Assembly (NCBI RefSeq): GCF_017086405.1
Contig: NZ_CP070973.1
Coordinates: 1,054,001 to 1,118,000 of the forward strand
Direction: 5' to 3'
From: Mycobacterium gordonae
GTDB lineage: Bacteria; Actinomycetota; Actinomycetes; Mycobacteriales; Mycobacteriaceae
DNA length: 64,000 nucleotides
The position numbers and the translations under genes were made by a program. This document shows positions 45,952-54,208 of this stretch, one piece after another. Every line of letters starts with the position of its first letter. The stretch's first letter is position 1. The notes beneath the pieces were generated by a model. It was not told the origin of the DNA and did not search any database. It saw only the letters and a list, made by a program, of their open reading frames with translations.

Positions 45952-46221
45952 CTACGCCGGGGGCCGGCGAGTCGCGGCAGGTTGGACGGCGGCGTCGGTG
46001 TTGTTGCGACGCTTCAGCCCGGCCAGTCCGGCCAGACCCAGGAGGCCGGCGAGGCCCCACAGGCCGGTGTTGTCACTCTCATGAGTGTTGTTGTCGGTGT
46101 CGGCCAGCGTGGTGGTCGTCGACGACGGCACCGGTGCTTGCTCAACGGAGGCGTTCGCGACGCCTGCGCCACCAAGGGCGAGTGCGGCGGTTGTGCAGCA
46201 GACTGCAAGTGTCTTACGCAT
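45952..46221 (-). CDS. Exported peptide with a WGxxGxxG C-terminal motif
   Basis: An 89-residue protein. The signal peptide (MRKTLAVCCTTAALALGG) ends near GVANA. The mature part is a short Ser/Thr/Asp-rich linker, then a tryptophan-led hydrophobic helix WGLAGLLGLAGLAGLKRR with a basic stop. This layout matches the WGxxGxxG-CTERM type of putative sorting signals. AGGAG lies upstream of the ATG at 46221. The tail after the arginines runs a further 20 residues, longer than usual. No sorting enzyme gene is visible nearby. The function is unknown; it may be membrane-anchored at the surface. Confidence 0.7.
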   Translation of the reverse strand: MRKTLAVCCTTAALALGGAGVANASVEQAPVPSSTTTTLADTDNNTHESDNTGLWGLAGLLGLAGLAGLKRRNNTDAAVQPAATRRPPA

Positions 46222-46448
46222 TGGGGTTGTACTCCTTTCGGCCGCGAACGACCGGAAACGAATTCGAACCAGTTTGATCTGGCCCGTTGGACGGCGACGC
46301 AAAGCAGATCACTCGGGCGCCGCGGTGCACTGGTACCCGGCAGTTCGCCGCTGAAACATCGGCGCATGAGATCGACGAACCCGAAAAAGGCTGTCGCTCC
46401 GTGAAATATACGACCTTGGACGGACGCGCCAACGCCTCGCGGCCTGCC

Positions 46449-46473
46449 GTTTCGGTCCAGGGTCTCGGGGTAC
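46449..46473 (+). promoter_or_regulatory. SigF-type promoter of the FAD/Rieske oxidoreductase gene
   Basis: GTTT (46449-46452) and GGGTAC (46468-46473) are separated by exactly 15 bases, matching the SigF pattern except for the last base of the -10 box. The ATG at 46484 is only 10 bases beyond, so the transcript would be almost leaderless. Confidence 0.6.
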
Positions 46474-46483
46474 TTCGTATGCC

Positions 46484-48019
46484 ATGGTGTCACTGTGGTT
46501 GGACGACCGCGGCAACCCGCCGTGGACTGGCAGGACCTCCGGCAGCGTCGAAGGATCCGCCGACGCCGTGGTGGTCGGGGCCGGTATCACCGGCTTGATA
46601 ACGGCGGTGCTGCTGGCGCGGGCCGGTGAGGACGTACTGGTGCTGGAAGCCAGAACGGTCGGGGCCGGAGCTAGCGGGAACACGACCGCGAAGCTCAGCC
46701 TGCTGCAGAGTACTCATCTGAGCAAAATTCTTGCGCGGCATGGCAAGGCCACCGCCAAGGCCTACGTCGAGGGCAATCGCGAGGGGATGGAGTGGGTGTT
46801 GCACCACTGCGACACTCACGGAATCGATGTGCAGCGCGAGGACGCCTACACCTACGCCCAGTCGGCGCGGGGCGTGCCGTCGGCGCGTGCGGAATGGCTG
46901 GCCTGCGGTGCCGTCGGCCTGCCCGTCACATGGGACGACCGTGCCGACGTTCCTTTCTCGTTCTACGGCGGGGTTCGTCTACCAGATCAGGCGCAGTTCA
47001 ATCCGGTCCCGTTCCTAGACAGCCTGGTCATGGAACTGCTGGATCGCGGCGGGCGGCTGGTGGAGGGCGCACGGGTCCGCAAAGTGGCCGGAAGCGGGGA
47101 CGGGCTACGGCTGCACGTCGACACCGGTGCGGGAGAACCGACCGACGACGGTACCCAGGCGGACGCCGAGGTCTTCGCGCGACAGCTGGTGCTGGCGACC
47201 GGCATCCCGATTCTCGACCGCGGCGGCTACTTCGCCAGACTGAAAGCGAGTCGCTCCTACTGCATGGCCTACCAGGTGCCAGGGTCGATTCCTCGATCGA
47301 TGATGATCTCGGCCGACTCGCCGACCCGTTCGGTCCGCTACGCCCCCACCGACGACGGGGAACTTCTGATCGTCGGTGGAGCGGGGCATCCGGTGGGTCG
47401 CCAGAAGAGCCCGTCGGTGGCGCTCGCCGAACTCGACGAGTGGACCGGAAGGCACTTTCCCGGTGCGGCGAAGACGCACTACTGGTCGGCGCAGGACTAC
47501 ACACCGATCGATCAGCTGCCGTATGTGGGCCCGATTCTGCCGAGCAATGAAAAAATCTTCGTTGCAACGGGTTTCAACAAGTGGGGGATGACCAATGGCC
47601 CGGCCGCCGCGCTGGCGCTGTCCAGCCGCATCCTGGGTGGCCGGATGGACTGGGCAGGTGCGTTCGCGAGCTGGAGCCCACACGAACTGGCTGGAATGAC
47701 AACGGCTCTGAGCGCCAACCTGGAGGTCGGGTTCAACCTGGCCCGCGGCTGGGTCACTCCGGCAACGCGAATCGGGCGCCGGGACCCCAGGCCGGACGAG
47801 GGCGGTGTAGTCAGCGGGCCGCCGTGGAACTTGCAGGCACGATGCGTGGTCGACGGTGTCGAGCACGTGGTGTCGCCGGTGTGCACCCACCTTGGTGGCA
47901 TTGTGAATTGGAACGATACGGACCAGGCGTGGGAGTGCCCGTTGCATGCTTCGCGGTTCGCTCCGGATGGAACATTGCTTGAGGGTCCGGCGACCACGGA
48001 CCTGACTCGGTCTAAGTGA
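46484..48019 (+). CDS. FAD-dependent oxidoreductase with C-terminal Rieske domain
   Basis: A 511-residue two-domain enzyme. Residues about 25-400 are a DAO-type flavoprotein (VVVGAGITGLITAVLLARAG, then GATGASGNTTAK-like GAGASGNTTAKLS, and a C-terminal FVATGFNKWGMTNGPAAAL). Residues about 430-511 are a Rieske 2Fe-2S domain with CTHLGG and CPLHASRF. It probably passes electrons between an amine or similar substrate and the cluster. Related proteins occur in stress-induced sets of Gram-positive bacteria. It lies in the accessory segment and has a SigF-type promoter. The substrate is unknown. Confidence 0.85.
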   Translation: MVSLWLDDRGNPPWTGRTSGSVEGSADAVVVGAGITGLITAVLLARAGEDVLVLEARTVGAGASGNTTAKLSLLQSTHLSKILARHGKATAKAYVEGNREGMEWVLHHCDTHGIDVQREDAYTYAQSARGVPSARAEWLACGAVGLPVTWDDRADVPFSFYGGVRLPDQAQFNPVPFLDSLVMELLDRGGRLVEGARVRKVAGSGDGLRLHVDTGAGEPTDDGTQADAEVFARQLVLATGIPILDRGGYFARLKASRSYCMAYQVPGSIPRSMMISADSPTRSVRYAPTDDGELLIVGGAGHPVGRQKSPSVALAELDEWTGRHFPGAAKTHYWSAQDYTPIDQLPYVGPILPSNEKIFVATGFNKWGMTNGPAAALALSSRILGGRMDWAGAFASWSPHELAGMTTALSANLEVGFNLARGWVTPATRIGRRDPRPDEGGVVSGPPWNLQARCVVDGVEHVVSPVCTHLGGIVNWNDTDQAWECPLHASRFAPDGTLLEGPATTDLTRSK

Positions 48020-48430
48020 TTTCGGTCCGCACGGGACGCCCACCGGCTTCGCGGTAGATAAGACCGTGGTCCTCGAAGGAGCCCACCAGCCTTCCATCGG
48101 CGTGTGGACCGTCGTGAGCATCGGCGTGGACAGCATCGGAGCCATCGCCACCGGAAGGTAATGCAGGCTGTGATTGTGAATAACGTCGAACTGGCCGGCT
48201 CCCGGTCCGGCAAGCCAAAGCATCAGCGACAGGTAGGCGTGGTGGTCGGCCATGAAATCGACTGCAGGCATGGACACGTCGCGCCGGGCCGACTCCGAGA
48301 AGTCGAGGTATCGGACCACCAGCTGTCGACATCGCGGTCCGGGTGCCGAGCCCGCGGCGGCGAACAGCGAGACGTGATGTCCCCGGGAGGACAGTGCGTG
48401 AGAGACGCGGCTGCCAACGACTCCCGGTCC
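48012..48430 (-). pseudogene. Truncated, frame-disrupted glycosyltransferase fragment
   Basis: On the minus strand, in a frame different from the neighbouring glycosyltransferase, about 48430-48095 encodes a recognisable GT4 N-terminal half. It contains VSHALSSRGHHVSLFAAAGS, MADHHAYLSLMLWLAG, FDVIHNHSLHYLPVAMAP and LTTVHTP. There is no own start codon with the usual first strand, and the similarity stops at 48095. A different frame then closes with FEDHGLIYREAGG and a stop at 48012, which I cannot assign. The donor-binding half is missing. This looks like a deletion scar joining two or three genes. Confidence 0.6.
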
Positions 48431-49338
48431 AATCCTTGCTCGCCGAAGCCGAAACTCTCGCAGGGACGTTGCTGGTCGTAGTAGCCGCAGCGGGGCGCCA
48501 CCACCGCGGTTCCGAGGTCGAAGCAGGCTTCCAGCCAGCCGGAGTGGGTGCCGAACCGATACGGCAACACCGACACCCTCAACGATGCCAGGTAGTCCCA
48601 GAGTTGATCGTCAGAGAAGTAGGGGTGCGCCCGCACGTCGACGTGCTCGTAGCGATCGTATTTCAGCAGCGCCAACGCCGTCTCGGGTGCAAACCAGTGA
48701 TTGCCGGGATCGAACATCTCGTCGTGGAAGTCGATCTGCAGCACCGCGCCGGGCAGCGTCGACGAGATCTCGACCAGCGCTTCGACAACCGGCAGCGGAT
48801 CCATGTTGGCGCGCAGGCTCTTTGCGTGGATGCCGACGACGAATTCTTCGTCGGCACGAGGGCGCTCGATGTGGTCCCTGCTGAGCACACGCGGATGCGG
48901 AAGCACGTGCGCAGGTCGTTGCCAGCGCTGATGGATCGCCTGCGCAGCACCGGGGGTCAGAGTGATGAGTTCAACCGCCGCGGCCACCAGCACATCCTGT
49001 TGCCCGGCGTGGTGGTCGGGTTCGGGGTGGTGTGGGTTACGCAGATCATGCACGGTGTACACGAGTGGCTTGTCGTGCATCGTCAATTCCTGGATCACGC
49101 TGCTCAGCGCGTCGGGCCCGATCGCGTCGAAACCGAAGTGAACGTGGAACACGTCGAATCGGTCGTGGTTGTCCGTGACCCAACCTGGCTCCAGCATGAG
49201 TGGCGGCCACCATCCCCCAGGTACCGTACGTCCGTCTGCAGGCGCTGGATCATTTAGTCGTACGACACCATCACCATCCGGATCGGCGAGGTGACGGACG
49301 TAGACATGAGATGCCGGTACCGAGGCGATGCGCAGCAA
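48223..49338 (-). CDS. Group 1 glycosyltransferase with a displaced C-terminus
   Basis: About 371 residues from a TTG at 49338 (LLRIASVPASHVYVRHL); the frame is open to 49428. The GT-B features include FDVFHVHFGFDAIG, LVYTVHDLRNPHHPE, LITLTPGAAQAI, VLPHPRVLSR and VLPYRFGTHSGWLEA. From about residue 320 (SLTHCPPGD) the frame runs out of phase through the DNA of the second, truncated glycosyltransferase, giving a Ser/Arg/Pro-rich nonsense tail. So the natural C-terminus has been replaced. It may still fold. A perfect SigF-type promoter precedes it. Confidence 0.65.
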   Translation of the reverse strand: MLRIASVPASHVYVRHLADPDGDGVVRLNDPAPADGRTVPGGWWPPLMLEPGWVTDNHDRFDVFHVHFGFDAIGPDALSSVIQELTMHDKPLVYTVHDLRNPHHPEPDHHAGQQDVLVAAAVELITLTPGAAQAIHQRWQRPAHVLPHPRVLSRDHIERPRADEEFVVGIHAKSLRANMDPLPVVEALVEISSTLPGAVLQIDFHDEMFDPGNHWFAPETALALLKYDRYEHVDVRAHPYFSDDQLWDYLASLRVSVLPYRFGTHSGWLEACFDLGTAVVAPRCGYYDQQRPCESFGFGEQGLDRESLAAASLTHCPPGDITSRCSPPRARHPDRDVDSWWSDTSTSRSRPGATCPCLQSISWPTTTPTCR

Positions 49339-49405
49339 TGACGTCCTCCCCGCGAGTGTCAGGAGATCAACGCGCTCCTGTGCTTGAAGAACGTGCCTGA
49401 CCGAG

Positions 49406-49430
49406 ATACCCCCGAGTCGCCGCGTCAAAC
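49406..49430 (-). promoter_or_regulatory. SigF-type promoter of the glycosyltransferase gene
   Basis: On the minus strand GTTT (complement of 49427-49430) and GGGTAT (complement of 49406-49411) are separated by exactly 15 bases, a full match to the SigF consensus. It is back to back with a similar promoter on the plus strand. Confidence 0.72.
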
Positions 49431-49434
49431 AGAA

Positions 49435-49462
49435 GTTTCAATTGGTTTATCGCTGCGGGTAT
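49435..49462 (+). promoter_or_regulatory. SigF-like promoter of the SDR gene
   Basis: GTTT (49435-49438) and a perfect GGGTAT (49457-49462) are separated by 18 bases, one more than usual. The SDR start GTG at 49498 is 35 bases downstream with AGGAAAGGA between. It is divergent from the glycosyltransferase promoter only 5 bases away. Confidence 0.55.
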
Positions 49463-49497
49463 CGGCTATGCGCTGCGATCGAGGAAAGGAACGATTC

Positions 49498-50337
49498 GTG
49501 GGATTCGCCGAACAACAACAACCCGTGCCGGGCGTTCAAGCGCAAATGGATCCGGTCCCCGACTGCGGTGAGAACAGCTATGTCGGATCCGGGAAGCTGA
49601 CCGGCAAGAGCGCGGTCATCACCGGAGGGGACAGCGGGATCGGCCGCGCCGTCGCGATCGCGTTCGCCCGCGAGGGAGCGGATGTGTTGCTGGCATATCT
49701 GAACGAAGACGACGACGCGCGCGATACCGCCGGACACGTGCAGGAGGCCGGGCGTCAGTGCGTCCTGATGCCTGGCGACCTCTCCGACCCCGCACATTGC
49801 CGCGCCGTCGTGGACCGGGCCGTAACGGAATTCGGCCGCATCGATGTGCTAGTCAACAACGCCGCGTTCCAGATGACGCACGAGAGCCTCGACGAGATCT
49901 CCGACGAGGAGTGGGATCACACGTTCAGGCTCAACGTGGGGGCATATTTCTATCTCGCCAAGGCGGCCCTGCCGCACATGGGTGCCGGATCGTCGATCAT
50001 CGGCAGTTCCTCGGTCAACTCCGACTCGCCGAATCCGACGCTGGCGCCGTATACGGCGACCAAGGCGGCCATCGCCAACTTCTCCGCCAGTCTCGCCCAA
50101 ATGTTGGGGCCCAAGGGTATCCGTGTCAACAGTGTCGCGCCCGGACCCGTCTGGACGCCGCTGATCCCGGCGACCATGCCCCCCGAGAAGGTGAAGTCGT
50201 TCGGGGACAACGTCCCGCTGGGCCGGGCGGGGCAGCCCGCGGAGTTGGCTCCGGTTTACGTGCTGCTGGCCTCCGATGACGCCAGCTACATCTCCGGTGC
50301 CCGGGTGGCAGTCACCGGGGGCCGGCCCGTTCTGTGA
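49498..50337 (+). CDS. YghA/YhdF-type short-chain dehydrogenase
   Basis: A 279-residue SDR with an N-terminal extension of about 45 residues (FAEQQQPVPGVQAQMDPVPDCGE) typical of the general-stress SDR group. The cofactor motif is VITGGDSGIGRAVAIAFA, then NNAAFQM, a catalytic serine in IIGSSSVNS and YTATKAAI. The GTG at 49498 gives the family N-terminus; the longer upstream frame lacks it. Related enzymes reduce aldehydes or ketones under stress. Its SigF-like promoter agrees with that. The stop is one base from the convergent reductase gene. Confidence 0.87.
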   Translation: MGFAEQQQPVPGVQAQMDPVPDCGENSYVGSGKLTGKSAVITGGDSGIGRAVAIAFAREGADVLLAYLNEDDDARDTAGHVQEAGRQCVLMPGDLSDPAHCRAVVDRAVTEFGRIDVLVNNAAFQMTHESLDEISDEEWDHTFRLNVGAYFYLAKAALPHMGAGSSIIGSSSVNSDSPNPTLAPYTATKAAIANFSASLAQMLGPKGIRVNSVAPGPVWTPLIPATMPPEKVKSFGDNVPLGRAGQPAELAPVYVLLASDDASYISGARVAVTGGRPVL

Positions 50338-50338
50338 G

Positions 50339-51262
50339 TCACGTTTGCGTCCAACGCTTCTCGATTGCCTTGACCAGAGATGTGAGTGTCGCGTTCACCG
50401 GGGCGTCGACACCGACCCGTGCCCCCTGGCGAGGTACGGCTCCGTTGATGAAGTCGATCTCGCTGACCCGGCGCGCTTCGTGATCCAGTAACGCCGAGGG
50501 TTTGGCGTCGGGCATTGCGGCGCCGAAGGCACGGACGTGTTCGCCGGGGTCGACGACGCTGATGTCGATATCGGAGGCGAACGCCACCCGCCACGCTTCT
50601 TTGGCCGCCGCACGGCTGACCGGGCCCATGTCCGGGTCGTCCATCACCTGGCCGACCGTCATTCCGGTCAGCGCGCACGGCGCGCTGTAGGCGACGTTGC
50701 AGATCAGCTTCTCCCACTGCATGGCGGCGATGTCGGTGACTGCCGCGGCGTCGAAGCCGGCCTCGGCCCACACCCGCGCTATCGACTCGACCGTCGAATG
50801 CGACAGCCCCGAATAGGGGCCGAAACGCATGGCGCGCATGGCATTGTGGTGCACATGACCGGGCGCCACCCGGGCAGCGCCGAAACCGCTGGCGATCCCG
50901 ACGGCCAGGCGCTGCTCCCCGACGATGTCCGCGACGGTCTCCGCCGAACCCAGGCCGTTCTGGATGGTCAGCACCGAGGTGTCCGCGCCGAGCATCGAAA
51001 GAGCCTGCTGCGCAGCGGATGTCACGTCAGCGGCCTTGACGGCCAGGACGATCAGGTCCATCGTCTCGGCTGGTGCGGCGGTGCCGGCCCGCAGCTGCAC
51101 CGTCCGGTCATACCCCGGTCCGGTGATACGCAGCCCGCGCCGGGCGATCTGGTCGATACCGGGTTGGTAGCGGTCGACGACCAGCACGTCGTTGCCCGCG
51201 TCGGCCAGTTTCGCGGCATAGATCGAACCCATTGCACCGCAACCGATTACCGCAACCTTCAT
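50339..51262 (-). CDS. Ketopantoate reductase family protein
   Basis: A 307-residue ApbA/PanE-type NADPH enzyme. The Rossmann motif is VAVIGCGAMGSIYAAKLADAG; the catalytic lysine lies in MQWEKLICNVAYSA after IQNGLGSAE. The C-terminal helical domain holds SEIDFINGAVPRQGARVGV. Mycobacteria often carry several such paralogues, so the true substrate may be a 2-keto acid other than ketopantoate. It lies 8 bases from the enolase-superfamily gene upstream of it on the same strand, so the pair may act in one short catabolic route. Confidence 0.82.
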   Translation of the reverse strand: MKVAVIGCGAMGSIYAAKLADAGNDVLVVDRYQPGIDQIARRGLRITGPGYDRTVQLRAGTAAPAETMDLIVLAVKAADVTSAAQQALSMLGADTSVLTIQNGLGSAETVADIVGEQRLAVGIASGFGAARVAPGHVHHNAMRAMRFGPYSGLSHSTVESIARVWAEAGFDAAAVTDIAAMQWEKLICNVAYSAPCALTGMTVGQVMDDPDMGPVSRAAAKEAWRVAFASDIDISVVDPGEHVRAFGAAMPDAKPSALLDHEARRVSEIDFINGAVPRQGARVGVDAPVNATLTSLVKAIEKRWTQT

Positions 51263-51270
51263 CTGCGCTC

Positions 51271-52428
51271 CTACGCTGTCAGCTCGACGATCGCCTCAGC
51301 CAGGCCCTTCTTGCCCTCCAGCCCGAAGCCCGGTGCGTCCGTCGGCGCGATCCTGCCATCGTGCAGCACGCAGGCGTCGGAGTACCCTCCGAAGGGCTGG
51401 AACACGCCCGGGTAGGACTCGCACCCGCCCAGACCCAACCCGGCCGCGATGTGCAGATTGATCAGATGGCCGCCGTGAGGATAGGCGAAGCGGCGGTCGA
51501 AACCGTGTGCCTCCAGCACCGCCAGCATCCGCCCATACTCGGTGAGGCCGTAGCTCAGCCCGGCGTCCATCTGAAAAATGTCGCGGCCCGGCCGCATGCC
51601 GCCGTAGCGGACCAGGTTGACCACGTCGGGCACCGAGAACAGGTTCTCTCCGGTGGCCACGGCACCGCCGTAGCAGTGCGTCACCGCCTGGTTCAGTGCG
51701 TAATCCAACGGATCGCCCGGCTCTTCGAACCAGCGCAGCCGATAGCCGGCCAGGACCGCGGCCCACTCGGTCGCTGTGGACCGGTCGAATCTGCCGTTGG
51801 CGTCCACCGCGACTCTGCCGCCATCTCCGACCACGTCGATGACGGCCTCCATCCGGGCCAGATCCCCGGGCATCGGCGCGCCGCCGATCTTCATCTTCAC
51901 CGCGCCGTAGCCGAGGTCGAGGTAGGACCGCATCTCGTCGCGCAGGGTCTCGAGGTCGCCGTTCGGGTAGTAGTAGCCACCAGCGGCATAGACCGGGACC
52001 GAGCTCAGCGGGACCCGCCCGAACCGCCGCGCAATCGTCACGTAGGCGGGTTCGCCGTCGAGTTTGGCGTTGAAGTCCCAGCACGCCAGTTCCAATGCGG
52101 CGGCCGCGGCGGCGCGATCACCGTGCCCGCCGGGCTTCTCGTTACGCAGGGCGCAGGCCAGCACCGCCGCCGGGTTCAGCCGGCCCGAGTCATCCAGCAG
52201 GGTGTCCGGGGGTGCGGCGAGCACCCGCGGAATCATCCGGTCGCGCAGGATGCCGCTCTGGGCGAATCGCCCGATCGAGTCGAACGCGACCCCCGCCACG
52301 CGCCGGCCGTCGTGGACGCCGATCAGTGCGACCAGCGAGACGGTGTGGCCGGCGAAATTCACCAGCGCGTTGGCCGCGCTGCCGGCAAGAGCGACCGCTT
52401 GCTCCCGAATCTCCGTGAGATGCGTCAC
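51271..52428 (-). CDS. Enolase-superfamily sugar-acid dehydratase (mandelate racemase group)
   Basis: A 385-residue enzyme with the barrel residues in order: the Lys-x-Lys base in GAVKMKIGG, metal ligands in RVAVDANGRF, WFEEPGDP and VATGENLFS, and the histidine in FAYPHGGHL. The combination, with the GGYYYPNGD segment, is closest to D-tartrate dehydratase-like members. The product would be an oxo-acid, which the neighbouring reductase could process. It overlaps the next upstream gene by 4 bases. The specific substrate is unproven. Confidence 0.8.
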   Translation of the reverse strand: MTHLTEIREQAVALAGSAANALVNFAGHTVSLVALIGVHDGRRVAGVAFDSIGRFAQSGILRDRMIPRVLAAPPDTLLDDSGRLNPAAVLACALRNEKPGGHGDRAAAAAALELACWDFNAKLDGEPAYVTIARRFGRVPLSSVPVYAAGGYYYPNGDLETLRDEMRSYLDLGYGAVKMKIGGAPMPGDLARMEAVIDVVGDGGRVAVDANGRFDRSTATEWAAVLAGYRLRWFEEPGDPLDYALNQAVTHCYGGAVATGENLFSVPDVVNLVRYGGMRPGRDIFQMDAGLSYGLTEYGRMLAVLEAHGFDRRFAYPHGGHLINLHIAAGLGLGGCESYPGVFQPFGGYSDACVLHDGRIAPTDAPGFGLEGKKGLAEAIVELTA

Positions 52429-52817
52429 TCGGCTTTGGTGAGCAGCACGGCTTCCTCGAACGGCAGCCGGGCGAACACGCGCTTGGCGCTGGTGACGTGC
52501 GGCGCAGCCTCGAGCTTGCTGACGACCCGCGGATCGGTGACGCCCACCGTCCTGCCGTGGCGGCGCAACCTACCGCCTCCGGCGGCCTTGATGTTCTTCA
52601 GCCAGTCGCGGTTCGGGCCGTAGGTCAGCAGGATCGCGTAGCCGGGCCTGCCGTCGATGTCGGCGTTGAATACCACCAACGGGGTGCGATAGGGGGTGCC
52701 GGAGCGCCGGCCGACGTGTTCGAGAATGCCGTGCAGCGGGATCCGGCCGGCCCACATTCGCTGGATGGGATTGGTGACATGCCGGTTGAACCGGGCGAGC
52801 CGTTGAGGAAATTGCAT
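52425..52817 (-). CDS. Deazaflavin (F420)-dependent nitroreductase-like protein
   Basis: A 130-residue split-barrel protein of the DDN family. It contains the segment LEHVGRRSGTPYRTPLVVF and LTYGPNRDWLKNIKAAGGG, which bind F420 in relatives, and a C-terminal FARLPFEEAVLLTK. The start MQFPQRLARFNRHVTNP at 52817 matches the length of Rv0523c; an upstream in-frame ATG would overlap no known feature. It is the first gene of a minus-strand set with the enolase-like gene and is divergent from hemL across 59 bases. Confidence 0.85.
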   Translation of the reverse strand: MQFPQRLARFNRHVTNPIQRMWAGRIPLHGILEHVGRRSGTPYRTPLVVFNADIDGRPGYAILLTYGPNRDWLKNIKAAGGGRLRRHGRTVGVTDPRVVSKLEAAPHVTSAKRVFARLPFEEAVLLTKAE

Positions 52818-52876
52818 GACCTCAACTCTTACACCCTGTAGTTGAACCTGTCGGCGTGGCTGGGACACTGGTCGCC

Positions 52877-54208
52877 ATGGGGTCCGAGCGGCTATCAGAC
52901 CAGGCAACCGCGCAGGTGCGCGCCTCGGCGCAGCTGTTCTCCGATGCCTGCGCGGTGATACCCGGCGGGGTGAACTCGCCGGTGCGGGCGTTCTCCGCCG
53001 TGGGCGGCACGCCGCGCTTCATCACCGAGGCCCACGGTTGCCGTCTCACCGACGCCGACGGCAACAGCTATGTCGACCTGGTGTGCTCCTGGGGGCCGAT
53101 GATCCTGGGCCACGCGCACCCGGCCGTCGTCGACGCCGTCGCCAAAGCGGCCGCCGGCGGGCTGTCCTTCGGGGCCCCGACGCCCGCCGAGACCGAGCTG
53201 GCCACCGAAATCATCGGCCGGGTCACCCCCGTCGAGCGGATCCGGTTGGTGAACTCCGGCACCGAGGCGACCATGAGCGCGATCCGGTTGGCGCGTGGTT
53301 TCACCGGCCGACCCAAGATCGTCAAATTCTCCGGCTGCTATCACGGGCATGCGGACGCGCTGCTGGCCGATGCGGGCTCCGGGGTGGCCACCCTGGGGCT
53401 GCCGTCCTCGCCCGGGGTCACCGGCGCGGCCGCCTCCGACACGATTGTGTTGCCCTACAACGATATCGACGTCGTCCGAGACACCTTTGCCCGGTTCGGC
53501 GAACAGGTCGCCGCCGTCATCACCGAGGCCAGCCCCGGCAACATGGGCGTCGTTCCACCAGCGCCGGGGTACAACGCGGCGCTGCGCGCCGTCACCGCCG
53601 AACACGGCGCCTTGCTGATCTCCGACGAGGTGATGACCGGATTCCGGGTGAGCCGAAGTGGTTGGTACGGAATCGACCCCGTCGACGCGGACCTGTTCAC
53701 CTTCGGGAAGGTGATGAGCGGCGGCCTGCCCGCCGCAGCTTTCGGCGGCCGCGTCGAGGTGATGGAGCGGCTGGCTCCGCTGGGGCCGGTGTATCAGGCC
53801 GGCACGCTGTCGGGTAACCCGGTGGCGATGGCGGCTGGGTTGGCCACCCTGCGCGCTGCGGACGACAGCGTATACGCCGCGCTGGACGCCAACGCCGACC
53901 GCCTGGCCGCGCTGCTGGCTGACGCATTGACCAATGCCTCTGTGCCACATCAGATCCCACGGGGCGGCAACATGCTCAGCGTGTTCTTCACCGACGCGCC
54001 GGTGACCGACTTCGCCGCCGCGCGGGCCAGCCAGACCTGGCGTTATCCGGCGTTCTTTCATGCCCTGCTCGATGCGGGCGTCTACCCGCCGTGCAGCGCC
54101 TTCGAAGCGTGGTTCGTCTCGGCCGCGCTGGACGACACCGCCTTCGAGCGGATCGCTGACGCGCTACCCGCCGCGGCCGCGGCCGCGGCACAGGAGGAAC
54201 AACCCTGA
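52877..54208 (+). CDS. hemL: Glutamate-1-semialdehyde 2,1-aminomutase
   Basis: A 443-residue PLP enzyme that converts glutamate 1-semialdehyde to 5-aminolevulinate, feeding the hemB-hemC-hemD pathway seen upstream. It shows [11 protein letters not shown] at the start, [34 protein letters not shown] and the PLP lysine in [13 protein letters not shown] 52877 gives the mycobacterial N-terminus; ATG 52856 would add seven residues. The stop overlaps the next gene (TGATG), so hemL begins the operon for cytochrome c maturation. Confidence 0.95.
   Translation: MGSERLSDQATAQVRASAQLFSDACAVIPGGVNSPVRAFSAVGGTPRFITEAHGCRLTDADGNSYVDLVCSWGPMILGHAHPAVVDAVAKAAAGGLSFGAPTPAETELATEIIGRVTPVERIRLVNSGTEATMSAIRLARGFTGRPKIVKFSGCYHGHADALLADAGSGVATLGLPSSPGVTGAAASDTIVLPYNDIDVVRDTFARFGEQVAAVITEASPGNMGVVPPAPGYNAALRAVTAEHGALLISDEVMTGFRVSRSGWYGIDPVDADLFTFGKVMSGGLPAAAFGGRVEVMERLAPLGPVYQAGTLSGNPVAMAAGLATLRAADDSVYAALDANADRLAALLADALTNASVPHQIPRGGNMLSVFFTDAPVTDFAAARASQTWRYPAFFHALLDAGVYPPCSAFEAWFVSAALDDTAFERIADALPAAAAAAAQEEQP

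Noticed and set aside
47105..48319. A 404-codon minus-strand frame crossing the FAD/Rieske gene
   Set aside because: Only its first 75 codons resemble a glycosyltransferase; the rest is antisense of the well-supported oxidoreductase gene. It is recorded as a pseudogene fragment instead.
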